This document shows, piece after piece, positions 1-8,684 of a stretch of DNA of 64,000 nt; position 1 is the stretch's first letter; every line of letters starts with the position of its first letter. This stretch comes from CAZPBC01 sp964584775 (lineage in GTDB: Bacteria > Chlamydiota > Chlamydiia > Chlamydiales > SLFE01). The stretch lies in NCBI GenBank assembly GCA_964584775.1, contig CAZPBC010000003.1, positions 24,080 through 88,079 of the forward strand, given 5' to 3'. Below the pieces are notes generated by a model, which was not told the origin of the DNA, did no database searches, and saw nothing but the letters and a program-made list of their open reading frames with translations. A program made the position numbers and the translations under genes.

Positions 1-666
1 CAAATCTTCAGCTGTTTTCAAAAGATCCAAGGAAACTGGGCCGTCTTTGTTTTCCCGACTCTCTTTGTTTTTGTCGCACTCTTCACCTTTGATCTTTTCC
101 ACCGCCTCCGTAAGTGGGCGGTCTTTGGACTCTGTTTAGGTTTGGTAGAAGTCTTTCTGCTCTTTTCGATTCCCTACATCCAATCCAGCGGATGGAAAGA
201 GATCCGCATTCCTTTCCGTTGGAACCGATTCCGCGAAACGATGGGAGTGGCAGAGCTCGGACCGCTTCTTGAAAAGGCAGGCTTTGATCCAGAAAAACAG
301 TTCCTTCTTTCCGACACCTATCAGATGAGTTCGCTTCTCAGTTTTTATAATCCCTCTCAAGTGCGCGCCCTATTTATCAACTTGTATGGCCGCCGTCAAA
401 ACCAATTCGATTTTTGGCCCGGTCTGAAAGAGGAGCCAAAAAAAGAGGGACTCTTCCTGACCCTCGAAGAACTCCCTAAAACAGGGAGTCAAATGAAAGC
501 CCTACAAGCAGACCTGACACTCAAACTCTCCCTCTATTTCGACGAGGTAGAGTGGGTGGAGCTCGTTCCCTTATACGAAAGTCAAGGGGAGCCTGCCCGC
601 GCCGCCACGCTCTTCAAGGTGAGCGGCTTTAAAGGAAAACTTCCTGCAACCACGCATCAATACTAA
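1..666 (+). CDS. GT39/ArnT-like membrane glycosyltransferase, C-terminal part
   Basis: The reading frame is open from base 1 and ends at the TAA at 664-666, so only the last 221 residues are in the window. Two hydrophobic segments (about residues 14-32 and 38-58 of the visible part) end a membrane domain; a soluble tail follows. The tail has the pattern seen in PMT_2/ArnT-like glycosyltransferases of family GT39: 'LLSDTYQMSSLLSFY', then 'NLYGRRQNQFDFWPG', which in relatives follows the membrane core and precedes a small C-terminal domain. Such enzymes move a sugar from a polyprenyl-phosphate carrier to lipid A or another envelope acceptor; the substrate here cannot be told. The last eleven codons are duplicated at 3984-4016 as part of the tandem duplication described for the next two genes. 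Confidence 0.72.
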   Translation, partial: QIFSCFQKIQGNWAVFVFPTLFVFVALFTFDLFHRLRKWAVFGLCLGLVEVFLLFSIPYIQSSGWKEIRIPFRWNRFRETMGVAELGPLLEKAGFDPEKQFLLSDTYQMSSLLSFYNPSQVRALFINLYGRRQNQFDFWPGLKEEPKKEGLFLTLEELPKTGSQMKALQADLTLKLSLYFDEVEWVELVPLYESQGEPARAATLFKVSGFKGKLPATTHQY

Positions 667-726
667 ACATTTTATTCGCACTTTCGATAAGATCAAATCT
701 TTGATACGTAAGAGGAGATCGAAGTT

Positions 727-3700
727 ATGGAAAGGCTATTAGGAGCTTTTGGTTATGCACCTGTTGACCACACTCCACAACCAAAACAGGTCTGGAAGAA
801 AAAACTGGAAGAGATGCTTGGTTCAGAAGTTGCTGAGAGGTGTGATGAGGCTCTACCTGAACTGAAACACTATTTCACTGATGAGAATTGGCTGGAGTTT
901 CTTCAAGAGCTTGGAATCTATGTGGGTAATGCAAGGCTGAGGAGAGAAGAGAATTACCAGTTGCTCCAGACAGGGGGTGAGTCGCAGATGGACCGCACGG
1001 TCAGGCAAACCTGTGAAACACTGAGAACTGACTTTCAGATCAAAGTGAGTCAGCTTGCAATCAACGGAGTGTGGCCCGATGAAGCGAGAAGGCTACTTGG
1101 AACCATCCTCTGGACGGTAGAGTTTTTAACCAATCCCTTTGCTCCATCACAGCTTCTATCCGATCTTGTATTCAACATTCTTCCTATTGAGGGGCGAGTC
1201 AGTCATTTAGCCGAACGAACAGGTGAGTACCTTGAGAGTCATGATGTCGAGCAAAACGTTATCTTTGGTTCTGCTCGTTTTCAAAGGTATGGCGAAGTGT
1301 ACGTTTCTACAGAGTGGGTAAAAATGGGACTTGATGAATTGAAAAACCCACAGCCTTTGAATTCGGCCTTGAGGATGACCTTTTACGTTCCTGGTCTTGA
1401 CTGTCTCACCTTTACCCTTCCCTTTTCCATTCCCGAGTTGAATGTGCACTGGACGTTCTCTGCTGAGGAGTTTCTTCAGCTGTTTCACTGGTACTTACGT
1501 TCTACAGAGGAAGAGCAAGAAAAGTATTTAGAGGATCATCGAGGAGAGCTTCGAAAGGTGGTCACAGGACACGCCGATCTCTTAGCGTCGCTCACCAAAT
1601 TCTACCATGCGTTTGACCAAGTCGTAGGAGAGGATTTTCATCGTCAATTGAGAGAGTGTGGGGCTCAGTGGGACCCTGACGGTTGCCAAGAGCTTTCCAG
1701 GCAACTGTCAGAGTTTGCGGGAGAGTGGGGTGAAAAAAGGTTTAACCCAGGACTCGGGATGGGTCTAGCCGTCTACTCAAGTCTTATTCAAGAAGTGGGT
1801 GTCGACTCGGACCTAAAGTATGGCGCTGAATCGTGCCAGGTGAACTTGCGTCAACTTCAGGGTGTTGTTGATCTCTCTTCTGTAAGGGGAAGGGTCGGCT
1901 CCTCTGTTGAGCAGGAGGTGAATGATGGTCTCCGCGCGATGGAAGAGTACGCCAGGAAGGACCTTGCAACGTTGGAGGAATTTGAGGAGCTTCGATTGAA
2001 GTTGAAGGGGGTCGAAGCGTTAAAAGGTGAACTGGAGATCTTGGAAAAGTCGCATGAGTTGAGAAAGGCTCTTTGGGTGCACTATCAAAAGCTCTCACCT
2101 GAAGTGAAAGCAGCGCGTGCGGCACTGGAGGCTTTTTCTCGGAAAGAGCGTGTCGATCGAAGTGATGTACAGGCTTTACGCAAAGCTCTAGAACCGGTGA
2201 AAGAGATGGCGGGCTTCCAGGACGTCTACGCTACACTGGCTAACTTTGAAGAGGGCTTTGATCGCGAGAAAGAGGCGGTGGCAGAGGGTTTTGGCAAATT
2301 CTTGAACCACACGGTTTCGATCTTTGAAGAGGGCACGGAGCAGCTCGCAAAACCGAAAGTCGCTGCATTTTTACAGAAAGACAACGTGAATCAAGCCGAT
2401 GTGCAAGGGGTTTTGGTTTCTCTTGAGCCCTATAAAGCGCAACCGGGTTTCCAAGAGGTATACGAAGCCCTTGAGGCATTTAAAGCAGCGCGCTTCAAAA
2501 GCGGTGTTGATCAAGTAATAAATGATTTTAAAGTCTTTTTTGAGGGAAGGTTCAATGCTTTGAAAAAAATAGGAGAAGTCGAATTTGAAAACTTCCTTCA
2601 AGAATTTTGCGTGGTTCCCTACCGGTATGTTGCACCGATGCGTGCTCTCTTGGAACCTCTAGCCGGTTCAGCAGAAGCGGTCGCTGCTTTAGATGCTTAC
2701 ACGGGCAGGTTGAAGCAGAGTGAAGCGCTTGTTAAGCAAGTGGAAAAAGCGATGGCGGAATTTAAGGAGGAGGTCAAGGTCCGATTCCGCCGTTTTTCTC
2801 CTCTTCTCGGTCGGATAGGAGCGACAGAGCGCGATACAATGTTGACGAATTTGGAGCCCTACTTGCCTCTGATCCGACGGATCGGTGCGCTCGGTGAACT
2901 TTCTCATCAACTTACCCATGAGGAGTACCACAATTTGATGGTGGCTCTCGAGAACCCCGACAACGAAAAGTATATAGAGTGGGTTGTGAAAGGGTGTGAA
3001 GAGGTGCAAGCGCAACGAGTCGGTGGTGAGACGGCTTCTTCTGAAGTGTGGCTTCAGCCGCTGCGTACCCTCTTCAGCGCTGCAACGCTGCCTCCTCTAG
3101 ATATTGTGAAGCATTTTATGGGGATTGCAGATCTCGATGATTACAACTACGCCATGTTGACCTACCTCTTGCCTCTTCTCTATAAATTAGAGACTTTTGG
3201 ACTGACAGACCACGATTTTACCCAAAGTGATCCTCTCTATCGGGGACTGACTGTGGACAGCGATGGGTTCACCGTTCAGTTTAAAAGAGCTCTTGAATGG
3301 ATCGTGAAAGCGTGCCAGGCCTTGAACACACGCTTTGATGGAGCGTTCAAGCGAGACTTCGACGAAGTGGTTCGGTTACTCAAACCCGTCGAAACGACAG
3401 ATGCTGTGTATAAAACGCAAGTATCGAGGAAGGCCAGAGAGGTCCTTGTTCTTGTTGCGAAGATTGCCGACTTAGGGATGTATGGAACAGAGGATCATGC
3501 GAAAATCTTCAGTGGAGTGGTGAGGGATCAAATCCGCCCAGAGCTTGAAAAAGCGGTGAGAATTTGTGAGTGCTTAAGAGAGCTCCATTTGGATCAAGAA
3601 GGACAACCTCATTATCTTCTTAAACCCGATAGAGAGGTCTATGAGCCCTGGCAAAAGCCTTTGGTTGACTTGATCCGTCGCGTCAAAGAGCTTGAACACG

Positions 3701-3879
3701 GTGAACCTTTAGGGAATGTCGTAGAGGCTCCTCCTGGCGCGTCTGTCCATCTAGAAGATGGCAGGCCGGCGATTCAGATGGGGGATGCCCCTTCCGAAAT
3801 GGGCAGTGTGGCGGATCCCGATGTGTATGATAATTCTAACCCTTTTGTGTCTGATCCTGCCGATGACCCAGCTCGGTAA
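727..3879 (+). CDS. Orphan ~1050-residue helical-repeat protein, copy A
   Basis: I do not recognise a family. The start ATG at 727 follows 'aagaggagatcgaag', a good Shine-Dalgarno. The protein has no signal peptide or membrane segment. Residues about 1-330 form a compact region very similar to copy B (shared 'NPFAP-QLLSDLVFNILP'). The middle (about 400-760) is rich in Lys and Glu and contains a loosely repeated helical module of 70-85 residues, recognisable by 'DVQ-L--ALEPVK', 'DVQGVLVSLEPYK', 'MRALLEPLAG' and 'MLTNLEPYLPL'. The C-terminus ends in an acidic, Pro-rich tail. It is the left copy of a tandem pair with 4076-7288. The solenoid-like build and lack of enzyme motifs suggest a scaffold or a secreted host-interaction protein, but nothing in the sequence proves this. 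Confidence 0.8.
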   Translation: MERLLGAFGYAPVDHTPQPKQVWKKKLEEMLGSEVAERCDEALPELKHYFTDENWLEFLQELGIYVGNARLRREENYQLLQTGGESQMDRTVRQTCETLRTDFQIKVSQLAINGVWPDEARRLLGTILWTVEFLTNPFAPSQLLSDLVFNILPIEGRVSHLAERTGEYLESHDVEQNVIFGSARFQRYGEVYVSTEWVKMGLDELKNPQPLNSALRMTFYVPGLDCLTFTLPFSIPELNVHWTFSAEEFLQLFHWYLRSTEEEQEKYLEDHRGELRKVVTGHADLLASLTKFYHAFDQVVGEDFHRQLRECGAQWDPDGCQELSRQLSEFAGEWGEKRFNPGLGMGLAVYSSLIQEVGVDSDLKYGAESCQVNLRQLQGVVDLSSVRGRVGSSVEQEVNDGLRAMEEYARKDLATLEEFEELRLKLKGVEALKGELEILEKSHELRKALWVHYQKLSPEVKAARAALEAFSRKERVDRSDVQALRKALEPVKEMAGFQDVYATLANFEEGFDREKEAVAEGFGKFLNHTVSIFEEGTEQLAKPKVAAFLQKDNVNQADVQGVLVSLEPYKAQPGFQEVYEALEAFKAARFKSGVDQVINDFKVFFEGRFNALKKIGEVEFENFLQEFCVVPYRYVAPMRALLEPLAGSAEAVAALDAYTGRLKQSEALVKQVEKAMAEFKEEVKVRFRRFSPLLGRIGATERDTMLTNLEPYLPLIRRIGALGELSHQLTHEEYHNLMVALENPDNEKYIEWVVKGCEEVQAQRVGGETASSEVWLQPLRTLFSAATLPPLDIVKHFMGIADLDDYNYAMLTYLLPLLYKLETFGLTDHDFTQSDPLYRGLTVDSDGFTVQFKRALEWIVKACQALNTRFDGAFKRDFDEVVRLLKPVETTDAVYKTQVSRKAREVLVLVAKIADLGMYGTEDHAKIFSGVVRDQIRPELEKAVRICECLRELHLDQEGQPHYLLKPDREVYEPWQKPLVDLIRRVKELEHGEPLGNVVEAPPGASVHLEDGRPAIQMGDAPSEMGSVADPDVYDNSNPFVSDPADDPAR

Positions 3880-3979
3880 ACGGCGCTTTCATATTCGCGT
3901 ATTTACCGTACACGAAATCGCAGAGGTTGTGGGAAAAGTCCTACAATCTCTGGGTTTTTTTCTCGATCGGGTAGTCTGG
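3866..3979 (-). pseudogene. Relic of the 3' end of the dehydrogenase-like gene
   Basis: Read on the minus strand, 3973 to 3866 gives YPIEKKTQRL-stop-DFSHNLCDFVYG and then KYANMKAPFTELG. The intact gene at 7263-8240 ends YPIEKNHQSFQDFLYNLRQF, LHGNYADMKSLFTQL. The relic is thus the last ~36 codons of that gene, with an in-frame TAG where the intact copy has Gln. It overlaps the end of the copy A gene exactly as the intact dehydrogenase overlaps the end of copy B, which fixes it as the right edge of the duplicated unit. Confidence 0.9.
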
Positions 3980-3980
3980 T

Positions 3981-4016
3981 GAAGGAAAACTGCTTGCGAC
4001 CAGCCATCACTACTAA
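3981..4016 (+). pseudogene. Relic of the 3' end of the GT39 gene
   Basis: 3984-4016 translates as GKLLATSHHY and a stop; the GT39 gene ends GKLPATTHQY and a stop at 634-666. The eleven codons sit directly to the right of the dehydrogenase relic, so the duplication joined the dehydrogenase 3' end to the GT39 3' end. Confidence 0.88.
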
Positions 4017-4075
4017 ACATTTTATTCCCACATTCGCTAAGATGCAACCTTTCAGTTAAAGAGGAGGGTGAAGTT

Positions 4076-7000
4076 ATGTTAAGTGGGGTATTTGGATATC
4101 TAGGGTACGAACGTGTTGACAGCACTTTAAAACCAAAACAAGTTTGGCAACAAACACTGGAAGAGCATCTAGCCGACGAGGTTGCTACCAGGCTTGGTGG
4201 TGCTTTACCTGGGCTTAAAGAATATTTTACTGATGCGAATTGGCCGGAGTTTATTCAGTCTCTTGGAATCTATGTGTCTAATGCAATGATGAGGAGAGAA
4301 GAGAACTACCTGCTGCTCCAGACTGGCGGTGAGTCGCAGATGGGTCGCACGGTTAGGCAGATCTGTGAAAGAGTGAGGTCTGAGTTTCAGTTGAAAGTAA
4401 GTCAACTTGCAAAGGATGGAGTGTGGCCCGATGAGGCGAGCAAGCTACTTGGAACCATCCTGTCGACGGTCGAGTTTTTAACCAATCCCTTTGCTCCAAC
4501 ACAGCTTCTATCCGATCTTGTATTCAACATTCTTCCGACTAAGGGGCGAGTCAGTCATTTAGCGAAACGAACAGGATCATACTTTCATCCTGAGGATGAA
4601 GAGCAACAAGTCATTTTTGGTTCTGCACATTTTCAACAGTATGGAGAGGTGTATGTTTCTACTGAGTGGGTAGAAATGGAGATTCTAAAAACGGTTGATC
4701 CGCAGCCTTTAGAATCCGCTTTGAGGATGACTTTTTACCTTCCTGGTGTGGATTGCCTGACTTTTACGCTTTCTTTTTCCCTTCCTGATTTGGATGTACG
4801 GAGGGAGGCCTCTTCCAGCAAGTTTCTTAAGCTGTTTCACTCTTACTTATCTGCTTCGGAAGAGGAGGAAGAAACGTATTTAAAGAAGCACCGTGGAGAG
4901 CTTCGAAAGGTAGTCAGAGGACACGCTGATCTGATAGAGGCGTTGACCAAATTTTACCATCCGCTTGAAATTATGATAGGGGGAGATTTTCGCCGTCAGA
5001 TGGCGAAATGCGATGCTCAGTGGGATCCTTACGACTGGAAAGAATTAAAGGATCTGCTGTTATTGTTTGGCAGGGAGTGGGGCCAAAAAAGGTTTAATAT
5101 GGAATTGGGACTGAGTCTAGAAGTCTACTCAGAATTTTTTCGACTAGAAGCTCTCCACCCTGAAGAAGCAGTAGGCGCTGAACCGGAAGTGAAGTATGAT
5201 CCTAAAGCGTGCCTGCTGTTCTTGCATCGTCTTCAGAATGTTGTGGATCTCTCTTCTGTAAGGAAAAGAGAAGAGGAGAGGGTTGTCGACTCCTCTATTT
5301 CAGAGGAGGTGACTCAAGGTCTCCTTGCGATTGAAGAGTATGCAGGAAAGGAGCTCGCGACCTTGGAGGAATTTGAGGAGCTTCGATCTCAATTGGCGGA
5401 GGTCGAAGAGTTACAAGATGAACTGGAGATCTTGGATAAGTCGCATGAGTTGAGAAAGGCACTGTGGAAACACTATCAAAAACTCTCAAATGAAGTGAAG
5501 GTTGCAAGTGCGGCGTTGCAGGCCTTTTCTCGGAAAGAGACGATCTACCGATTGGATATCAAATCCTTTCGAGAGGCTCTAGAGCCGGTGAAACAAATGG
5601 TGGGCTTCGATGAAGTCTACGCAACACTTGCCACCCTTGAAGAAGGCTTTGCCGAAGAAGAGGCCGTAGAAGAGGGCTGTGCCGACGAAGAGGCGGTGGC
5701 AAAGGCTTTAAGCAAATTCTTGAGCCACCCCTTTGAAGAGGGCTCGGAGCAGCTTGCAAAGCCGCAAGTTGACGAATTTTTAAAGAAGGAAAATGTGAAT
5801 CAAGCGGATGTGCAATGCGTTTTGGACGCTCTTGAGCCCTATAAAGAGAAAGCGGAATTTAAAGAGGTGCACAGAGCCCTCAAGGCTTTTCATGCAGAGC
5901 GTTTCACGGAAGGAGTAGAATTCGTAGAAAATGACTTTAAGGCATTTTTTAAGGAACAATATGGTGATGTGGAAAAAATAGGAGGGGTAGCAGTTGAGAA
6001 CTTCCTTGAAGAGTTTTGCATCGACTCATACCAGTATCTTGCATCGATGCGTGCTCTCTTGGAACCTCTAACTGGCTCCGAAGAGGCAGTGGCTGCTTTA
6101 GACGCTTTCTCGGAGCGGTTGAGGCAAGGGGAAGCCCCTGTTGAGCGTGTCGAGGCAGCGATGGTCGCTTTTAAGAAAGAAGCGGTGGTCCGTTATTGCC
6201 GTTTTTCTCCTCTTCTCGGTCGGATAGGAGCTACGGAGCGCGATACGATGTTGACGAATTTGCATCCCTATCTACCTCTGATCCGACGTATTGGTGCGCT
6301 CGGTCAGCTTTCTCATGAGGAGTACCACAATTTGATGGTCGCTCTGGAGAACCCCGACAACGGAAAGTATATCGAGTGGCTTGTGAAAGGGTGTGAAGAG
6401 GTGCAAGCGCAAAGAGTGGGTGGTGAAATGGCTTCCCCTGAAGTGTGGCTTCAGCCACTGCGTACGTTCTTCAGCTCTGCAACGCTGCCTGCACTTGATA
6501 TTGTGAAGCGTTTTATGGAGATTAAAGATCTCGATGAACACAACTACGCCATGTTGACCTACCTCTTGCCTCTTTTTTATAAACTAGAGACTTTTGGACT
6601 GACAGACTACACCCTTACTGACGAGGATCCTCTCTATCGGGGACTGACTGGGGCCTTCACCGTTCAGTTTAAAAAAGCACTTGAATGGATCGTGAAAGCG
6701 TGTCAGGCCTTGAACAGGCGCGTTGCTGGAGGATTCAAGCGAGACTTTGACGAGGTGGTCAGGTTACTCACACCCATTCGAGAGACAGATGCTGTGCATG
6801 AAACGCAGGTATCGTTCAAAGCCACAAACGTCTTTACTCTTGTCGCGAGGATAGCCGACTTAGGGAAGTGTAAAGCAGAGGATCACGCGAAACTCTTCAG
6901 CGCAGTTGTCAGGGATAAAATCCGCCCTGAGCTTGAAAATTTGGTGGACATTTGTGAGGGCTTAAGAAGATTCCATTTCGATCAAAAGGGAAAGCCTGAC

Positions 7001-7288
7001 TATCTCCCTAAACCTGATGGAGAGGAGTATGAACCCTGGCAAAAACCTCTAGTGGATTTCATCCGCCGCACCAGAGAGCTTGAAAAAGATGCACCTTTGG
7101 ACAATGAACCTCCCCCAGGTACGGCTGTAGTAATAGAGGGAGAAGAGGTGGCTTATCTTGTAGATGAACTACCTGCAGGTATGATGGGGCTACATCGAGG
7201 TTTGGATCAGGGACCTTCAGAAGGGGAGAGTTTTACAGATTCTGAGTACCGTGATGGGGACTCTACTGGGGAGGATTCAGCTGAGTAA
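4076..7288 (+). CDS. Orphan ~1070-residue helical-repeat protein, copy B
   Basis: Paralogue of 727-3879, similar along its whole length, with identical blocks such as 'SPLLGRIGATERDTMLTNL' and 'KALEWIVKACQALN'. The start ATG at 4076 follows 'aaagaggagggtgaag'. No signal peptide, membrane segment or enzyme motif is visible. It differs from copy A by a Glu-rich insertion around residues 520-545 that contains two 10-residue near-repeats (EEGFAEEEAV, EEGCADEEAV) and by a longer acidic C-terminus. The last 26 bp overlap the stop region of the convergent dehydrogenase-like gene. Both copies keep full open frames over 3.2 kb despite many substitutions, so both appear to be under selection. Function unknown; the same uncertain scaffold or effector inference as for copy A applies. 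Confidence 0.8.
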   Translation: MLSGVFGYLGYERVDSTLKPKQVWQQTLEEHLADEVATRLGGALPGLKEYFTDANWPEFIQSLGIYVSNAMMRREENYLLLQTGGESQMGRTVRQICERVRSEFQLKVSQLAKDGVWPDEASKLLGTILSTVEFLTNPFAPTQLLSDLVFNILPTKGRVSHLAKRTGSYFHPEDEEQQVIFGSAHFQQYGEVYVSTEWVEMEILKTVDPQPLESALRMTFYLPGVDCLTFTLSFSLPDLDVRREASSSKFLKLFHSYLSASEEEEETYLKKHRGELRKVVRGHADLIEALTKFYHPLEIMIGGDFRRQMAKCDAQWDPYDWKELKDLLLLFGREWGQKRFNMELGLSLEVYSEFFRLEALHPEEAVGAEPEVKYDPKACLLFLHRLQNVVDLSSVRKREEERVVDSSISEEVTQGLLAIEEYAGKELATLEEFEELRSQLAEVEELQDELEILDKSHELRKALWKHYQKLSNEVKVASAALQAFSRKETIYRLDIKSFREALEPVKQMVGFDEVYATLATLEEGFAEEEAVEEGCADEEAVAKALSKFLSHPFEEGSEQLAKPQVDEFLKKENVNQADVQCVLDALEPYKEKAEFKEVHRALKAFHAERFTEGVEFVENDFKAFFKEQYGDVEKIGGVAVENFLEEFCIDSYQYLASMRALLEPLTGSEEAVAALDAFSERLRQGEAPVERVEAAMVAFKKEAVVRYCRFSPLLGRIGATERDTMLTNLHPYLPLIRRIGALGQLSHEEYHNLMVALENPDNGKYIEWLVKGCEEVQAQRVGGEMASPEVWLQPLRTFFSSATLPALDIVKRFMEIKDLDEHNYAMLTYLLPLFYKLETFGLTDYTLTDEDPLYRGLTGAFTVQFKKALEWIVKACQALNRRVAGGFKRDFDEVVRLLTPIRETDAVHETQVSFKATNVFTLVARIADLGKCKAEDHAKLFSAVVRDKIRPELENLVDICEGLRRFHFDQKGKPDYLPKPDGEEYEPWQKPLVDFIRRTRELEKDAPLDNEPPPGTAVVIEGEEVAYLVDELPAGMMGLHRGLDQGPSEGESFTDSEYRDGDSTGEDSAE
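5639..5698 (+). repeat. 30-bp tandem repeat within the copy B gene
   Basis: Two adjacent 30-bp units (5639-5668, 5669-5698), both beginning 'gaaga(a/g)ggct' and encoding EEGFAEEEAV and EEGCADEEAV. Copy A has a single equivalent segment, so this is an in-frame slippage product made after the large duplication. Confidence 0.85.
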
Positions 7289-8240
7289 ACAGCGACTTCA
7301 TATCGGCGTAGTTACCGTGGAGGAACTGACGGAGGTTGTAGAGGAAGTCTTGGAAGCTCTGGTGGTTTTTCTCGATCGGGTAGCCTGCCGACTCAAAGGT
7401 GACGAGGGCGTTGGGCAGACCGCGTAGCTCTTCGAGGTGTTTAGGGTTGGAGAAGTGGGCGTCGATCACGGCGCCGCGGAGCCGACCACTCAGAAGGAGT
7501 TCTTTGAGGTCAGTGAGCTTGACGACCGAACCGGATCCAAAAAGCAGGAGAAGGGCGTCCTCTTTTAAAAGGGAGAGGAGCTCTGAGGAGAACCAGGGCT
7601 CGTAGCTGTGGTCTCGTGGCATGGTGAGAGAGACGATATCAAACTGGGGAAGCAGCTCTTTGAGAGCACTCGTCGGGTGGGTGACTTCGCAGCAGGGGTG
7701 GAATGAGGCTGGGTCTGAGACACCTGTCACTTTAAATCCAGCTTCGCTCACCTTTTTCGCAATTTCCGAGCCGAGCACACCGAGTCCCACTTGTAAAAAA
7801 GATTTTTCTTTGGCTGCCCACATCCGGGCGCGGAGGTTGTCGACGTCGTAGGGGCTCTGAAGCCAAGAAAAGAGATTTTTTGAAAAAGAGAGGAGGGAAG
7901 CGAGGGCAAATTCGGCAGTGTGGTCGATGTTGGCCTCTTTAGTCGTACTAATGAGGAGGCTTTCGCTGCTAGCGCTTGCCTCGAAGGCGATCTGGTCGAG
8001 GTAGGGTTTGGGGCAGTGGATCCAATGGAGGTGGGGGAGTAAAGGAAATTCTTGAGCACTTAAAGTCGATCCGTAGAAGATTTCTACTTGCGCAAGTCTC
8101 TCAATACCAAGGCTTGCGAGGTTTTCTCCTGCGGGCAGGCGGATGAGCTCCAGCTGGGGAAACTCCGTCATCAGCAGCCCGAGCTCTTCATGGCCGATCT
8201 CTTCACGAATAAGGATAGTGCTCATCATAACAGTTGTCAT
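7263..8240 (-). CDS. D-isomer 2-hydroxyacid dehydrogenase-like protein, catalytic residues replaced
   Basis: 325 residues with the family fold: an NAD-binding motif 'QVGLGVLGSEIAKKVSEAGF' at about 150-169 and the C-terminal 'LPNALVTFESAG' segment. In active members the motif 'NTARG' supplies Arg, 'DVFEEEP' supplies Glu and 'TPHIAG' supplies His. Here the aligned segments are 'LFGSGSVV' (Ser236 for Arg), 'DAHFSNP' (Asn265 for Glu) and 'TFESAG' (Glu283 for His). All three catalytic positions look lost while the nucleotide-binding glycines remain, so it is probably not an ordinary dehydrogenase. Start: ATG at 8240 with 'aaagga' 13 bases upstream; ATGs at codons 5 and 6 are alternatives. The 3' end overlaps the copy B gene and is duplicated as a relic at 3866-3979. 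A binding or regulatory role is inference. Confidence 0.75.
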   Translation of the reverse strand: MTTVMMSTILIREEIGHEELGLLMTEFPQLELIRLPAGENLASLGIERLAQVEIFYGSTLSAQEFPLLPHLHWIHCPKPYLDQIAFEASASSESLLISTTKEANIDHTAEFALASLLSFSKNLFSWLQSPYDVDNLRARMWAAKEKSFLQVGLGVLGSEIAKKVSEAGFKVTGVSDPASFHPCCEVTHPTSALKELLPQFDIVSLTMPRDHSYEPWFSSELLSLLKEDALLLLFGSGSVVKLTDLKELLLSGRLRGAVIDAHFSNPKHLEELRGLPNALVTFESAGYPIEKNHQSFQDFLYNLRQFLHGNYADMKSLFTQLNPPQ

Positions 8241-8256
8241 GATATAGACTTTTCCT

Positions 8257-8285
8257 TTGATTTCAAAGGGAGTTTCGGCTATGAT
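8257..8285 (+). promoter_or_regulatory. Probable sigma-66/70-type promoter of rplU
   Basis: TTGATT (8257-8262), a 17-base spacer and TATGAT (8280-8285), about 38 bases before the L21 start codon. It lies between the divergent dehydrogenase-like gene and rplU. The -35 box falls inside a small hairpin (cctttga/tcaaagg, 8254-8269). Confidence 0.55.
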
Positions 8286-8322
8286 GAACGATCAAATTTA
8301 AGGTTTAAGGAGATATAGACCC

Positions 8323-8667
8323 ATGTACGCGATTATTAAAAGCGGTGGAAAGCAATACAAAGTGAAAAAAGGCGACTTCATCGATGTCGAGCTTCTTGAG
8401 GGAGCCGATGGCGATAAAGTGGAGTTTAAAGAAGTCCTTTTCATCGGTGATGACAAAAATCAAACCGTCGGAAGCCCCACAGTCAAAGGCGCTGTTGTCA
8501 AAGGAAAGATGGTGGAGACGACTTTCGGTCCTAAGGTCACTTCGATGATCTTCAAGCGCAGAAAGAACATCCGTCGCACGTTTGGTCACCGCCAGCGTTA
8601 CACACGAGTTGAGATCACAGAAGTTAAAAAATCAGCAGCAAAAGCAAAACCAGCAGAAGCTGCTTAG
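8323..8667 (+). CDS. rplU: 50S ribosomal protein L21
   Basis: 114 residues, starting MYAIIKSGGKQYKV, with the family motif 'KRRKNIRRTFGHRQRYTRV' near the C-terminus that contacts 23S rRNA. The length is typical (about 100-107 plus an Ala/Lys-rich tail). 'aaggag' lies 10 bases before the ATG. First gene of the rplU-rpmA pair, 17 bp before rpmA; this pair followed by obg is the order known in Chlamydia. Confidence 0.98.
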   Translation: MYAIIKSGGKQYKVKKGDFIDVELLEGADGDKVEFKEVLFIGDDKNQTVGSPTVKGAVVKGKMVETTFGPKVTSMIFKRRKNIRRTFGHRQRYTRVEITEVKKSAAKAKPAEAA

Positions 8668-8684
8668 TAGGAGTTTAATCGAGT

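Larger units (their letters stand above)
633..3979. repeat. Tandem duplication, copy A (about 3.35 kb)
   Basis: Copy A starts inside the last codons of the GT39 gene, contains the whole 1050-residue gene, and ends in a relic of the 3' end of the 2-hydroxyacid dehydrogenase-like gene. The left flank (633-730) aligns with 3983-4080 at a fixed offset of 3350, for example 'actaaacattttattc' in both. The right flank (3880-3976) aligns with 7289-7387, for example 'tttctcgatcgggtag' in both. The junction therefore lies at about 3977-3982. Confidence 0.9.
3982..7390. repeat. Tandem duplication, copy B (about 3.4 kb)
   Basis: Right-hand copy of the duplicated unit; it begins with the GT39 relic and runs through the 1070-residue gene into the intact dehydrogenase 3' end. 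It is about 60 bp longer than copy A, mostly from small in-frame insertions in the gene, including the 30-bp tandem repeat at 5639-5698. Confidence 0.9.
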
